Source: Corynebacterium yonathiae
Lineage (GTDB): Bacteria; Actinomycetota; Actinomycetes; Mycobacteriales; Mycobacteriaceae
Length of the DNA stretch: 30,984 bases
NCBI RefSeq assembly: GCF_022288805.1
Contig: NZ_JAKOPM010000023.1
Coordinates: forward strand, 1 to 30,984
Direction: 5' to 3'
The notes under the pieces are model-generated. The model was not told where the DNA came from. It saw nothing but the letters and a program-made list of their open reading frames with translations, and searched no databases. Shown here in pieces: positions 8,664 through 16,966 of the stretch. The translations under genes and the position numbers were made by a program. Every line of letters starts with the position of its first letter. Position 1 is the first letter of the stretch.

Positions 8664-9550
8664 GTGCACTCGAAGACGTAGCGCAAACGTGGCTGAACCA
8701 TCTCGCGGTCGAGCGCGGCGTTTCTGCGAATACGTTGAGTAATTATCGCCGCGATGTCCGCCGCTACCTGGCCTGGTTGAATGACAGCGGAGTAGAGGAC
8801 CTGCGAGCGGTGACGCGCCCGATGGTGGAGGCTTATCTCAAGCACTTGCGCTCCACAATGGCGGCGTCCTCAGCCAATCGCGCGCTCATCGTTGCACGCG
8901 GCTTGCATAAATTCGCTGTGGCAGAAGGCGTTGTAGACATCGACGTTGCAGTTGAAGTAACCCCTCCGAAAACCGGGCAGCACCTGCCCGAGACGTTATC
9001 GGTGGACGAGGTCAGTGGACTTATTGAAGCAATTCCCACAGAAACCCCGGTGGATGTGCGCGACCATGCCTTACTGGAAATGCTCTATGGCACCGGTGCA
9101 CGAATCTCGGAAGTAATCTCCCTAAATGTTGATGACGTTTCTGCCGCGCAGGAGGTAATCCGCCTGCGGGGTAAAGGAGACAAAGAACGAATTGTGCCCT
9201 TGGGCTCGCACGCCCGAAAAGCTATCGATGCCTACCTGGTGCGGGCACGCCCAGCGCTGAGCAAAGGCAAGACGCCGGCGCTTTTTCTCAATACCCGCGG
9301 TGGAGCGTTATCGCGTCAGAGCGCATGGGCGGTTTTAAAGACGGCTGCGCAGCGCGTCGAGCTGGACAAATCCATTTCGCCGCATACCTTACGGCATTCT
9401 TTTGCGACGCACTTGCTGGAAGGCGGCGCAGATGTGCGCACCGTGCAAGAATTGCTGGGACATTCATCGGTGACGACAACGCAAATATATACTCACGTCA
9501 CTGCCGATTCCCTGCGCGAGGTGTGGCGCACTGCGCACCCTCGTGCTTAA
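8660..9550 (+). CDS. xerD: tyrosine recombinase XerD
   Basis: A 296-aa site-specific recombinase that resolves chromosome dimers at dif. The N-terminal SAM-like DNA-binding domain covers ~1-100 and the catalytic domain ~110-296. The catalytic set is complete: Arg148 (GTGARISE), Lys172 (GKGDKER), His242 and Arg245 ([13 protein letters not shown]), His268 (LLGHSS) and the nucleophile Tyr277 (QIYTHV). I chose GTG 8660, which overlaps the NUDIX stop, because the upstream in-frame extension only reads through the NUDIX gene. Gene position (Rv1701) and length fit XerD rather than a phage integrase. Confidence 0.93.
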   Translation: MSALEDVAQTWLNHLAVERGVSANTLSNYRRDVRRYLAWLNDSGVEDLRAVTRPMVEAYLKHLRSTMAASSANRALIVARGLHKFAVAEGVVDIDVAVEVTPPKTGQHLPETLSVDEVSGLIEAIPTETPVDVRDHALLEMLYGTGARISEVISLNVDDVSAAQEVIRLRGKGDKERIVPLGSHARKAIDAYLVRARPALSKGKTPALFLNTRGGALSRQSAWAVLKTAAQRVELDKSISPHTLRHSFATHLLEGGADVRTVQELLGHSSVTTTQIYTHVTADSLREVWRTAHPRA

Positions 9551-9562
9551 GAAAGGACCTAT

Positions 9563-10565
9563 ATGTTTTCATCTCGTGTTGCCGGTGCGGTGCTTTCTGC
9601 CGCATTGGTTTTCCCTGCGGTGGCGCATGCCCAGCTGCCACCGGAGGTAGAAGCCGCTATTGCTGCCCCTATTTCGGTTCCGGCCGGCCAGATCACGACC
9701 GTGAGCTTGCCCGTGCCCGCCGAGGCCAGCTACTCGGGCGATGGCTGGAATGTCTCCGCCTCTGGTACCTCCGCTACTATCACCGCGCCGGCTGAAGGCG
9801 GCCAGATCTCGGTCCCCGTTTCTGCTCAAGGCATGAATGCGACTCTCACGCTCGTCGCCGATGGTTCGGTCTCGGAGGGCGACATTCAAGACGAAATCGA
9901 CGGTGCAGAGGGTGCTCCAGCTCCAGCGCCTGGCCCGGGCAACGGATAAGCCGGCTGAAGGCGGCAATGCCCCAGCAGACAAGGGATCCGAAGGCGGGGT
10001 GGAAAAGCCTGCGCCGGCGAAGGGGAAGGAAAATCTCCCGGTAGTCCCAGGTGAAAAACCCGAACGTAAGCCTGCAGGGGAAGCCAACCTTGGGGGCGCA
10101 GAATACGTCAACCTTGAATCCCATATTGAAGGCAATACTATTACTGCGAAGATGGGGCTCAAGCAGGCCTATGACCTCTACCAGCAGTTCAAGGACACGG
10201 AGGAAAACGACGTTAAGCTGCGTTACCTCGATGGAGAAGGCAATATCTTCCAAGGAGCAAAGCGCGACGTCGATGCGTCATCACGCACCCTCACTCTGAC
10301 GTATCTAGAGGGAGAAGCGCCTGATAATCCCTTCATTATGCAGTTGTTGCGCAATGATGGTTCTGGTGCCGCCCTGATCGTTACTTTGCAGGACCTTAAT
10401 TATCAATCTGCGCCAGAAAACCTCGATAAGCGGCAACAAGAAGAACCCAAGGATGAGAATGAGGGCTCCCATCTGGGCTGGATTATTGGAGGGGCAGCTG
10501 CGGCAGTACTTATCGTACTAGTTGATCTAGTAGTCGCGCTCAAACGCCGTTCTAGTCAACGCTAA
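9563..10565 (+). pseudogene. secreted, C-terminally membrane-anchored protein, split by a frameshift
   Basis: Two ORFs in different frames make one logical protein of ~333 aa. The first (9563-9949) begins with a clear signal peptide (MFSSRVAGAVLSAALVFPAVAHA, probable cut after AHA at residue 23) and a beta-rich Thr/Ser/Ala domain. It then enters a Pro/Ala linker and stops at 9949. From ~9930 the +1 frame continues the linker (TDKPAEGGNAPADKG) and a second domain, and ends with a transmembrane helix (LGWIIGGAAAAVLIVLVDLVV) and a KRRSSQR cytoplasmic anchor. Total length is 3n+1, so one base too many (or two missing) around CTGGCCCGGGC (9930-9940). The start has AAGAAAGGA upstream. I do not recognise the family. 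A sequencing error, a true pseudogene or slippage are all possible. Confidence 0.7.
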
Positions 10566-10593
10566 AAGCTTGATATAAACTAAGTCTCGGTAC

Positions 10594-10680
10594 TTGCTTG
10601 CTGTAGCGGGTACGCTTTAATGACAACGTTGTAATCAACCCTAAGCCAAGTGTCATGGTCCGGAACTTGGCGTCAAGGAA
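10594..10680 (+). promoter_or_regulatory. candidate promoter, palindrome and leader hairpin upstream of pldP
   Basis: A weak sigma-A-like pair, TTGCTT (10594-10599) and TTTAAT (10616-10621) with 16 bases between, could drive the parA-like gene. It is followed by a perfect 10-bp palindrome ACAACGTTGT (10623-10632). After that comes a 7-bp inverted repeat, GCCAAGT (10645-10651) and ACTTGGC (10665-10671). The hairpin ends four bases before the ribosome site AAGGAA (10675-10680), so it could influence translation. No T-run follows it. Confidence 0.35.
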
Positions 10681-10686
10681 GCAGGT

Positions 10687-11565
10687 GTGACTGTGAGCGA
10701 AGAGGGTCTCTTTTCTGCCTCTGATGTAGAGGTGGGGCTGACCGGTCGTCCTATCCGCGAGTTGCCAGAACCCGCACCCTTGGAAAAGCATGGGCCGGCC
10801 ACGATCATCTCGATGTGTAACCAAAAAGGCGGCGTGGGTAAAACTACCTCCACCATTAATATGGGCGCTTGCCTTGCCGAATTTGGCCGTAAAGTCCTCT
10901 TGGTTGACCTTGACCCCCAGGGCGCGCTTTCGGCGGGTCTTGGGCTCACGCATGACGATATAGAAGACACCATCTATGATGTGATGCTCGATAGTCACAC
11001 CTCCATTCACTCCGCGATTCAGCACACTGGGGTTTCGGGCTTGGATTTGGTTCCGGCCAATATTGATCTGTCCGCTGCGGAAATTCAGATGGTTAATGAG
11101 GTCGGTCGCGAGCACACACTTGCCCGTGCCTTGCGCCCGGTTCGTCGTGATTATGACTTCATCATTATTGACTGCCAGCCTTCCCTCGGTCTTTTGACCG
11201 TCAACGCCCTTGCCTGCTCACAGGGCGTTATTATTCCCATGGAGTGCGAGTTTTTCTCCCTCCGCGGCTTGGCTTTGTTGACCGATACTGTTGAAAAAGT
11301 CTCAGATCGCATCAACTTTGACCTTGAGGTCATGGGCATTTTGGTAACCATGTTTGATCGCCGCACCAAGCATGCTAGGGAGGTAATGTCCCGCGTGGTG
11401 GACTACTTTGGCGACAAGGTTTTTGACACCGTAATTACTCGTACCGTTCGCTTCCCGGAAACGTCGGTAGCCGGTGAACCAATTACTACCTGGGCACCAA
11501 ACTCCCCGGCTACGCAGCAGTACCGCAACTTGGCCAAAGAGGTCATTGAGCGTTCAACCGTTTAA
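10687..11565 (+). CDS. pldP: ParA-like ATPase PldP (orphan ParA at the scpA locus)
   Basis: A 292-aa ParA/MinD-type ATPase. The deviant Walker A KGGVGKTT is at residues 47-54 (first Lys of the KGGxGKT motif present). The Walker A' region is FIIIDCQPSLGLLTVNAL, with EFFSLRGLALL and the MGILVTMFDRRTKHA segment downstream. The N-terminal ~35 residues are an unconserved leader. In C. glutamicum the orphan ParA-like protein next to scpA is PldP, which acts in division-site placement and lacks a ParB partner; no parB is next to it here either. Start is GTG 10687 with AAGGAA upstream. Only 6 bases separate it from scpA, so the two are likely co-transcribed. Confidence 0.9.
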   Translation: MTVSEEGLFSASDVEVGLTGRPIRELPEPAPLEKHGPATIISMCNQKGGVGKTTSTINMGACLAEFGRKVLLVDLDPQGALSAGLGLTHDDIEDTIYDVMLDSHTSIHSAIQHTGVSGLDLVPANIDLSAAEIQMVNEVGREHTLARALRPVRRDYDFIIIDCQPSLGLLTVNALACSQGVIIPMECEFFSLRGLALLTDTVEKVSDRINFDLEVMGILVTMFDRRTKHAREVMSRVVDYFGDKVFDTVITRTVRFPETSVAGEPITTWAPNSPATQQYRNLAKEVIERSTV

Positions 11566-11571
11566 GGTATC

Positions 11572-12369
11572 GTGACCCAGCCGGAGATTACGGGCTTTCG
11601 CATTGCGCTGCGGAATTTTGAGGGCCCTTTTGACCTGCTCTTGCAGCTCATCCAGTCCAAAAAAATGGACGTGACCGACGTTGCGCTTTCAGAGGTGACC
11701 GATGAGTTCGTGGCTTATACGCGTCAGCTGGGAGAATCAGCGGACCTAGATGAGACTACGGATTTTCTCTTGGTGGCGGCCACGCTTTTGGATCTAAAAG
11801 CGGCGCGACTGCTTCCGCGAGGCGACGTGGACGATATTGAAGACTTGGAGCTATTAGAGTCGCGAGACCTTCTTTTTGCCCGCCTCTTGCAGTACAAAGC
11901 CTATAAACAAGCAGCGGATCAATTCGCCGTGTGGCAGCGCGAAGCGCAGCGCAGCTATCCGCGCGCGGTGGCAATCGAAGAGAAGTTCGCGGAGCTTTTG
12001 CCTCCCGTCGCGCTTGGCCATACGCCAGCCAGTTTTGCCGAGCTCGCCGCTGGAGTATTCCGCCCTAAGCCGCCTGAGGAGGTGGCTACCGGCCACGTTC
12101 ATGCCGTGGCGGTGTCGGTGCCAGAGCAAGCCGGCAAGATCTTAGAAACACTCAAACTGCTAGGCGCCGGCCACTGGACAAGTTTTGGGGCACTGACTCG
12201 CGACTGTACGGTTTCTATGCAGGTGGTGGGCCGGTTTCTTGCTCTTTTGGAGTTGTACAAGGCTAAGGCTGTCGATGCACAACAAGAAGAAGCGCTGGGA
12301 CCGCTGGACCTATCGTGGACAGGTCTGGACGTGGACCCAGCGGTAGTTGCCGCTGCCAACTGGGATTAA
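11572..12369 (+). CDS. scpA: segregation and condensation protein ScpA
   Basis: A 265-aa kleisin subunit of the bacterial SMC-ScpAB condensin. The characteristic N-terminal block is FRIALRNFEGPFDLLLQLI (residues ~8-26), followed by KKMDVTDVALSEVTDEFV and DFLLVAATLLDLKAARLLP. The C-terminal winged-helix part around 190-250 contains ALLELYKAKAV. Start is GTG 11572 directly behind pldP. The gene ends in a 4-base palindromic stop overlap (TTAA, 12366-12369) with the opposing acetyltransferase gene, which separates it from scpB. Confidence 0.93.
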   Translation: MTQPEITGFRIALRNFEGPFDLLLQLIQSKKMDVTDVALSEVTDEFVAYTRQLGESADLDETTDFLLVAATLLDLKAARLLPRGDVDDIEDLELLESRDLLFARLLQYKAYKQAADQFAVWQREAQRSYPRAVAIEEKFAELLPPVALGHTPASFAELAAGVFRPKPPEEVATGHVHAVAVSVPEQAGKILETLKLLGAGHWTSFGALTRDCTVSMQVVGRFLALLELYKAKAVDAQQEEALGPLDLSWTGLDVDPAVVAAANWD

Positions 12370-12932
12370 GGGCGCTGCTGAATGAAATTCAGTGTTTCGG
12401 GGGAGAGCTCCCGGTCAGCATAGACACGTACGTCCGGCTCTTCTGGGTTGTCTTCGGTGCCCACACGGCGCCCCTCCCACACCTGTTGCAGGCCTTGTTT
12501 TTCGATAACCCGGATGGCTGCCGGGTGGTTCGTCGTAACGCGGGCGGTGACAGGGGAGTCGGGGTCCACTTGTCGGATGCTCTTTAGCGCCGCCGACGTG
12601 ACTTCTGTAGCAAATCCGGCACCCCAGTGGGCCGGGCGCAGGCGGTATTTAATGTCCCAGAAGTTTCCGCCTTCAACGTAGATAGCGCCGCCTACTCCGA
12701 TGAATTCAGAAGGATTGTGGCGCATGTAGGCGGCCCATGGTCCAAAGTGGTGGGCGTCCCAAGACTGGGAGGACGCCTGTGCGAGCGCACGCGTGGTGCG
12801 AATATCGGCGAAGCGGCCATCGGGACGGTGGCTCCAAATTCGCCCGTCGCTGTAGACCTTGTGGGCCTCTTCAGTATTGGCGGCGGACAAGGGGATGAGA
12901 ATGAGTCTGTCAGTGCGTGTAATAGTTTCCAT
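12366..12932 (-). CDS. GNAT-family N-acetyltransferase (RimJ/RimL-like)
   Basis: A 188-aa acetyltransferase of the RimJ/RimL type (METITRTDRLILIPL at the N terminus). The acetyl-CoA loop is R-P-A-H-W-G-A-G-F-A-T-E-V around residue 110, and the usual NHPAAIRVIEKQGL segment follows. The substrate is not predictable; protein N-termini or small amines are the usual targets. I chose ATG 12932 because TAACAT lies 6 bases upstream and could give a leaderless mRNA; a GTG six bases earlier is an alternative. It lies on the opposite strand between scpA and scpB and shares an 88-base divergent promoter gap with scpB. Confidence 0.85.
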   Translation of the reverse strand: METITRTDRLILIPLSAANTEEAHKVYSDGRIWSHRPDGRFADIRTTRALAQASSQSWDAHHFGPWAAYMRHNPSEFIGVGGAIYVEGGNFWDIKYRLRPAHWGAGFATEVTSAALKSIRQVDPDSPVTARVTTNHPAAIRVIEKQGLQQVWEGRRVGTEDNPEEPDVRVYADRELSPETLNFIQQRP

Positions 12933-13006
12933 GACCACATGTTAGCCGAGTCACAGTAGAGAATTAAAGTGATTTAGGAAATTGCGGGAGGTATTTTCCT
13001 CTTCAG

Positions 13007-13012
13007 TAGACT
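13007..13012 (+). promoter_or_regulatory. candidate -10 box of scpB (leaderless start)
   Basis: TAGACT at 13007-13012 matches the corynebacterial TAnAnT -10 element and lies 8 bases before ATG 13021. No Shine-Dalgarno sequence is present before that ATG, so transcription probably begins at or near the start codon. I find no convincing -35. Confidence 0.4.
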
Positions 13013-13020
13013 TGTCCCTT

Positions 13021-13575
13021 ATGGACCTTCCCCTCATCTCACAGCTGCGTTCCCGCCTTGAGTCAATCCTGCTCGTGCTCGACTCCCCAGCCTCGGTGGA
13101 GTCCTTGGCGCGTGCTTTAGGGGCGGAAGGGGACGTCGTCAGTGATTGCCTTCGTGCCATTCAGCGAGAGTTAGATAGTCGCGGCTCTGGTATTGAATTG
13201 CGTGAGACCCAAGAAGGGTGGCGCTTTTATACGCGCACCGAGAATGCTGGCGCGGTAGAAGAATTTCTCTTGGACGGAGCCCAGACAAAGCTTTCCCGCG
13301 CGGCCCTAGAGACGTTGGCGGTGGTTGCCTATAGGCAACCTGTCACGCGCCAGCAGGTGGCAGCTGTTCGCGGTGTTAACGTCGATGGTGTTATGCGGAC
13401 CCTCAACCTGCGCGGCTTGGTGAGGGAACTGCCACACGATGATTTTGAAGGCGCCGCGCACCGGTATGAAACGACGGAATTGTTCCTTGAACTATTGGGG
13501 ATTGATTCTTTGGAACGCCTGCCAGACTTGGCGCCGCTTCTGCCTGATGTCGAGGCAATCGACGAAGAGTACTAG
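13021..13575 (+). CDS. scpB: segregation and condensation protein ScpB
   Basis: A 184-aa winged-helix partner of ScpA in the SMC condensin. It contains RLESILLVLDSPASVESLARAL near the N terminus, then GWRFYTR, and the hallmark block LSRAALETLAVVAYRQPVTRQQVAAVRGV (split here by conserved turns), followed by LRGLVRELPHDD and the YETTELFLELLGI segment. I chose ATG 13021 over an upstream in-frame TTG at 12982, because the extra 13 residues are not family-like and a TAGACT box precedes the ATG. A 55-base gap leads to rluB. Confidence 0.92.
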   Translation: MDLPLISQLRSRLESILLVLDSPASVESLARALGAEGDVVSDCLRAIQRELDSRGSGIELRETQEGWRFYTRTENAGAVEEFLLDGAQTKLSRAALETLAVVAYRQPVTRQQVAAVRGVNVDGVMRTLNLRGLVRELPHDDFEGAAHRYETTELFLELLGIDSLERLPDLAPLLPDVEAIDEEY

Positions 13576-13630
13576 CGTGGGGTAGGATTGCCCAGGTAAT
13601 TTCATATCTTCGAGAGAAAAGGACACGTAC

Positions 13631-14542
13631 GTGACCCCTCCCGCTCGCCGTGACGGCACACCGGATAAGAAGCAGCGAGACAGTGACATCATTGTCTCTA
13701 ATGCTAAGCCGGCCCGTCACCAGCATGTGTCAAAGAAAAAGCAGAAGGCTACCGCAGAATCCGTAGCCCGCGAATTGGGTGCCGATTGGCTGGTTGATGA
13801 AGAAAAGCCCAAGGGGGAGCGCCTCCAGAAAGCGCTCGCCAAAGCGGGCGTTGCTTCCCGCCGCCATGCCGAAATCCTTATCGATGCCGGCCGCGTAGAG
13901 GTCAATGGCAAGATCATCGCTAAGCAAGGCGTCAAAGTAAACCCCTCGGTGGACGTCATTCGCGTAGACGGGGTGCGCGTCAACGTTAATGAGGAGTACG
14001 AATACTTTGTGCTCAATAAGCCCCGCGGAATGCAGTCCACTATGTCGGATGACTTGGGGCGGCCGTGCGTGGGCGATGTGGTGTCAGAAAAGGTTGCTGC
14101 CGGTCAGCGCCTCTTCCACGTGGGCCGCCTAGACGCCGATACAGAAGGCCTGCTCATTCTCACCAATGACGGCGAGTTGGCTAACCGTTTGATGCACCCC
14201 AAGTATGAGGTAACCAAGACCTACCTCGCCACCGTATTGGGTGAGGCAGATAGGAAGCTCGTGCGGAAACTTAAAGAAGGCATTGAGCTAGAGGATGGCC
14301 TAGCAAAGGCCGATTTCGTGCAGGTCGTTGATACTAACCAGGGCTATTCCTTGGTGCGTCTTGAGCTTCATGAGGGGCGCAAGCACATTGTGCGTCGTAT
14401 GTTGAAAGAAGCCGGCTTCCCCGTGCAGCGTCTAGTGCGTACCAAGCTACACACGGTGCAGCTAGGCGATATGAAGCCCGGTGGCTTGCGCGCTCTCAAT
14501 TCCAGTGAGCTGACTAGTTTGTATAAGGCGGTGGAGATGTAA
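13631..14542 (+). CDS. rluB: 23S rRNA pseudouridine synthase RluB-type
   Basis: A 303-aa RsuA/RluB-family pseudouridine synthase. The N-terminal ~60 residues are a Lys/Arg-rich extension (SKKKQKATAESVARELG). An S4 domain follows (~62-115, GERLQKALAKAGVASRRHAE). The catalytic domain has NKPRGMQST and the active-site Asp168 in GRLDADTEGLLILTNDG. The conserved EGRKHIVRRMLKEAGFPVQRLVR block is near the C terminus. Start is GTG 13631 with AAAAGGA about 8 bases upstream. Its TAA stop overlaps the cmk start (TAATG), as in other actinobacteria (Rv1711-Rv1712). Confidence 0.92.
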   Translation: MTPPARRDGTPDKKQRDSDIIVSNAKPARHQHVSKKKQKATAESVARELGADWLVDEEKPKGERLQKALAKAGVASRRHAEILIDAGRVEVNGKIIAKQGVKVNPSVDVIRVDGVRVNVNEEYEYFVLNKPRGMQSTMSDDLGRPCVGDVVSEKVAAGQRLFHVGRLDADTEGLLILTNDGELANRLMHPKYEVTKTYLATVLGEADRKLVRKLKEGIELEDGLAKADFVQVVDTNQGYSLVRLELHEGRKHIVRRMLKEAGFPVQRLVRTKLHTVQLGDMKPGGLRALNSSELTSLYKAVEM

Positions 14543-15237
14543 TGATTTCTAATATGCCGAAGGAAGGCCTCATCCTTGCCGTGGATGGCCCTTCCGGAAC
14601 TGGAAAGTCGACCACCTGCCGCGCTTTAGCTAAGCAGCTGGACGCCAAATATGTTGATACTGGCGCTATGTATCGCGTGGCAACGCTCGCGGTGCTGCGC
14701 AAGGGCGTAGACCCTGCGGATACTCCTGCGGTTATTGCGGCCACGGCCGATTTGCCATTGGAAGTATCCGATGACCCAGATTCCACCGAGGTTCTCCTTG
14801 GTGGCGAAGATGTCTCGCGCGTCATCCGAGAAGATGAAGTCACCCGCCATGTTTCTGCCGTATCCGCCATTCCAGAGGTGCGTGAAAACCTGGTAGCTCT
14901 GCAGCGCAAGCTGGCCCGCGAGGCGCACCGCGCGATTGTGGAAGGGCGCGATATTGGCACTGTTGTGCTTGCCGACGCCCCTGCAAAGGCATTCATGACG
15001 GCCTCTGCTGAGGTCCGGGCTCAGCGCCGCCAAGCACAGAATGAAAAAGCCGGAATAGCTTCGGACTATAAAACGGTTCTGGCGGATGTACAGCGCCGTG
15101 ATGCGGCAGATTCGTCTCGCAAGACCTCGCCGTTGCGCCCAGCGGATGACGCAACCCTAGTTGATACCTCTGATATGAGCCCTGCGGATGTTATACAAGC
15201 CCTGATTAACGTGGTGAAGGAGTCGGCCAATGACTAA
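14542..15237 (+). CDS. cmk: cytidylate kinase
   Basis: A 231-aa CMP/dCMP kinase. The P-loop GPSGTGKST is at residues 16-24, then [14 protein letters not shown] (substrate region), [21 protein letters not shown] and the lid-type segment RRQAQNE. The NMP-binding insert lies around 40-100. ATG 14542 overlaps the rluB stop; an alternative ATG at 14554 would remove four residues. The 3' end overlaps der by 8 bases, so rluB-cmk-der is a coupled operon. Confidence 0.93.
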   Translation: MISNMPKEGLILAVDGPSGTGKSTTCRALAKQLDAKYVDTGAMYRVATLAVLRKGVDPADTPAVIAATADLPLEVSDDPDSTEVLLGGEDVSRVIREDEVTRHVSAVSAIPEVRENLVALQRKLAREAHRAIVEGRDIGTVVLADAPAKAFMTASAEVRAQRRQAQNEKAGIASDYKTVLADVQRRDAADSSRKTSPLRPADDATLVDTSDMSPADVIQALINVVKESAND

Positions 15238-16810
15238 ACACGATCCCCAGGAAGAGTCGGAGACTCAGTTCCATTACCCGGCCGGAAAATTCGATGATGA
15301 GGTGGTAGAAGCATCTCCCGGCTGGGCAGCTGATGATTTCAATACCGAGGAATTCGACTACGATTTCGATGACTCGGATTTTGGTGAAGCTGACTATGGG
15401 GAGGATTCGCCCGTAGAAGAGCCACTGAGCGAAGAGAAATGGGAGGAAATCTCCCGTGCCTTTGGAGTGGAATCTGATGACCATACTGAAGAAGCCTTGT
15501 GCACGGTGGCCGTCGTTGGGCGTCCTAACGTGGGTAAGTCCTCCTTGGTTAACCGTTTCCTTGGCCGCCGCGAAGCAGTAGTAGAGGACCACCCAGGCGT
15601 CACCCGCGACCGGATTTCTTATGTCGCGGACTGGAATGGCCAGCGCTTCTTGGTGCAGGACACCGGAGGCTGGGATCCCAATGTTAAGGGTATCCACGCG
15701 GCCATTGCCCGTCAGGCAGAAGTCGCTATGGAAACCGCCGATGTCATCGTTATGGTGGTGGACACCAAGGTGGGCATTACCGAGACGGACGAGGTCATGG
15801 CTCGCCGCCTGCAAAAGTCCCCCGTGCCGGTGATTTTGGTATCGAATAAGTTCGATTCCGATAATCAATATGCAGACATGGCGGAATTTTATGCATTAGG
15901 CTTGGGCGATCCGTGGCCAGTATCCGCTCAGCACGGTCGCGGCGGCGCGGATGTGTTGGATGAGATTTTGCGGGTATTCCCCGAAGAACCCCGGCAGACC
16001 GCGATTACTTCTGGTCCCCGCCGAGTTGCCCTAGTGGGCAGGCCCAATGTGGGTAAGTCTTCGCTGCTCAATAAGCTCACCAGTGAAGAACGCTCCGTGG
16101 TCGACAATGTTGCCGGTACTACGGTAGATCCGGTGGACTCCTTGGTGCAGCTGGATGAACAGCTCTGGAAGTTCATCGATACAGCGGGCCTCCGCAAGAA
16201 GGTAAAAAACGCGCAAGGACATGAGTACTATGCTTCCCTGCGCACGCGCGGCGTTATCGATGCTGCCGAGGTCTGCATCATGCTTATCGACGCCTCTGAA
16301 GAGATCTCCGAGCAAGATCAGCGCGTCCTTAACATGGTCCTTGAGGCAGGCAAAGCCCTGGTGATTGCGTTCAATAAGTGGGATCTCATGGATGAGGATC
16401 GCCGCTATTACTTGGATCGTGAAATTGATCTGCAGCTGAGCCATCTGCCGTGGGTCACCCGCGTTAATATCTCCGCAGAAACGGGTCGCGCCCTGCAGAA
16501 GCTAGAACCGGCTATGATGGAGGCCTTGGAAAGCTGGGATCAGCGTGTTTCCACGGGTCAGCTGAATAACTGGTTGCGTGAGGCCATCGCGGCTAATCCT
16601 CCGCCGATGAAAAATAATCGCCTGCCGCGCGTATTGTTCGCCACGCAGGCATCTACGCAGCCGCCGACCATCGTCTTGTTTACGACGGGCTTTTTGGATG
16701 CGGCCTATCGGCGCTACCTTGAGCGTAAGTTCCGTGAGCGTTTTGGTTTCCACGGAACGCCAATCCGCATTGCGGTACGTGTGAGGGAGCGGCGCGGTAA
16801 GAAGCGCTAG
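15230..16810 (+). CDS. der: ribosome assembly GTPase Der (EngA)
   Basis: A 526-aa double GTPase needed for 50S subunit assembly. Two G domains each carry GRPNVGKSS (residues ~97-105 and ~270-278). G3 motifs are DTGGW and DTAGL, and G4 motifs are SNKFD and FNKWD. A KH-like C-terminal domain ends in [11 protein letters not shown] ~90-residue N-terminal extension is extremely acidic ([20 protein letters not shown] region), longer than in most non-actinobacterial Der proteins. The start overlaps cmk by 8 bases. This is the last gene of the conserved block (Rv1713). Confidence 0.95.
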   Translation: MTKHDPQEESETQFHYPAGKFDDEVVEASPGWAADDFNTEEFDYDFDDSDFGEADYGEDSPVEEPLSEEKWEEISRAFGVESDDHTEEALCTVAVVGRPNVGKSSLVNRFLGRREAVVEDHPGVTRDRISYVADWNGQRFLVQDTGGWDPNVKGIHAAIARQAEVAMETADVIVMVVDTKVGITETDEVMARRLQKSPVPVILVSNKFDSDNQYADMAEFYALGLGDPWPVSAQHGRGGADVLDEILRVFPEEPRQTAITSGPRRVALVGRPNVGKSSLLNKLTSEERSVVDNVAGTTVDPVDSLVQLDEQLWKFIDTAGLRKKVKNAQGHEYYASLRTRGVIDAAEVCIMLIDASEEISEQDQRVLNMVLEAGKALVIAFNKWDLMDEDRRYYLDREIDLQLSHLPWVTRVNISAETGRALQKLEPAMMEALESWDQRVSTGQLNNWLREAIAANPPPMKNNRLPRVLFATQASTQPPTIVLFTTGFLDAAYRRYLERKFRERFGFHGTPIRIAVRVRERRGKKR

Positions 16811-16843
16811 CAGTATGCCCGTTACGCTGGGATTATAGCACTC

Positions 16844-16960
16844 AGGCGAGCGATTTTTATACCGGACACGGTGTGAGAATTAGCTCGCCTTCCCGTTTAT
16901 GTCCGTTCATGTGGGAATCGATAGGATATAACCAGTTGTTAATCCTCTCGTGATGGAAGG
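16844..16960 (+). promoter_or_regulatory. inverted repeat and promoter region upstream of the dicarboxylate transporter
   Basis: AGGCGAGC (16844-16851) and GCTCGCCT (16883-16890) form an 8-bp perfect inverted repeat with a 31-nt loop; a small ACACGGTGT repeat lies inside it. This could be a weak structure ending the der transcript or a regulator site. TAGGAT at 16922-16927 is a good -10 candidate. GGAAGG (16955-16960) is the ribosome site for ATG 16967. I see no convincing -35. Confidence 0.4.
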
Positions 16961-16966
16961 CTCAGC

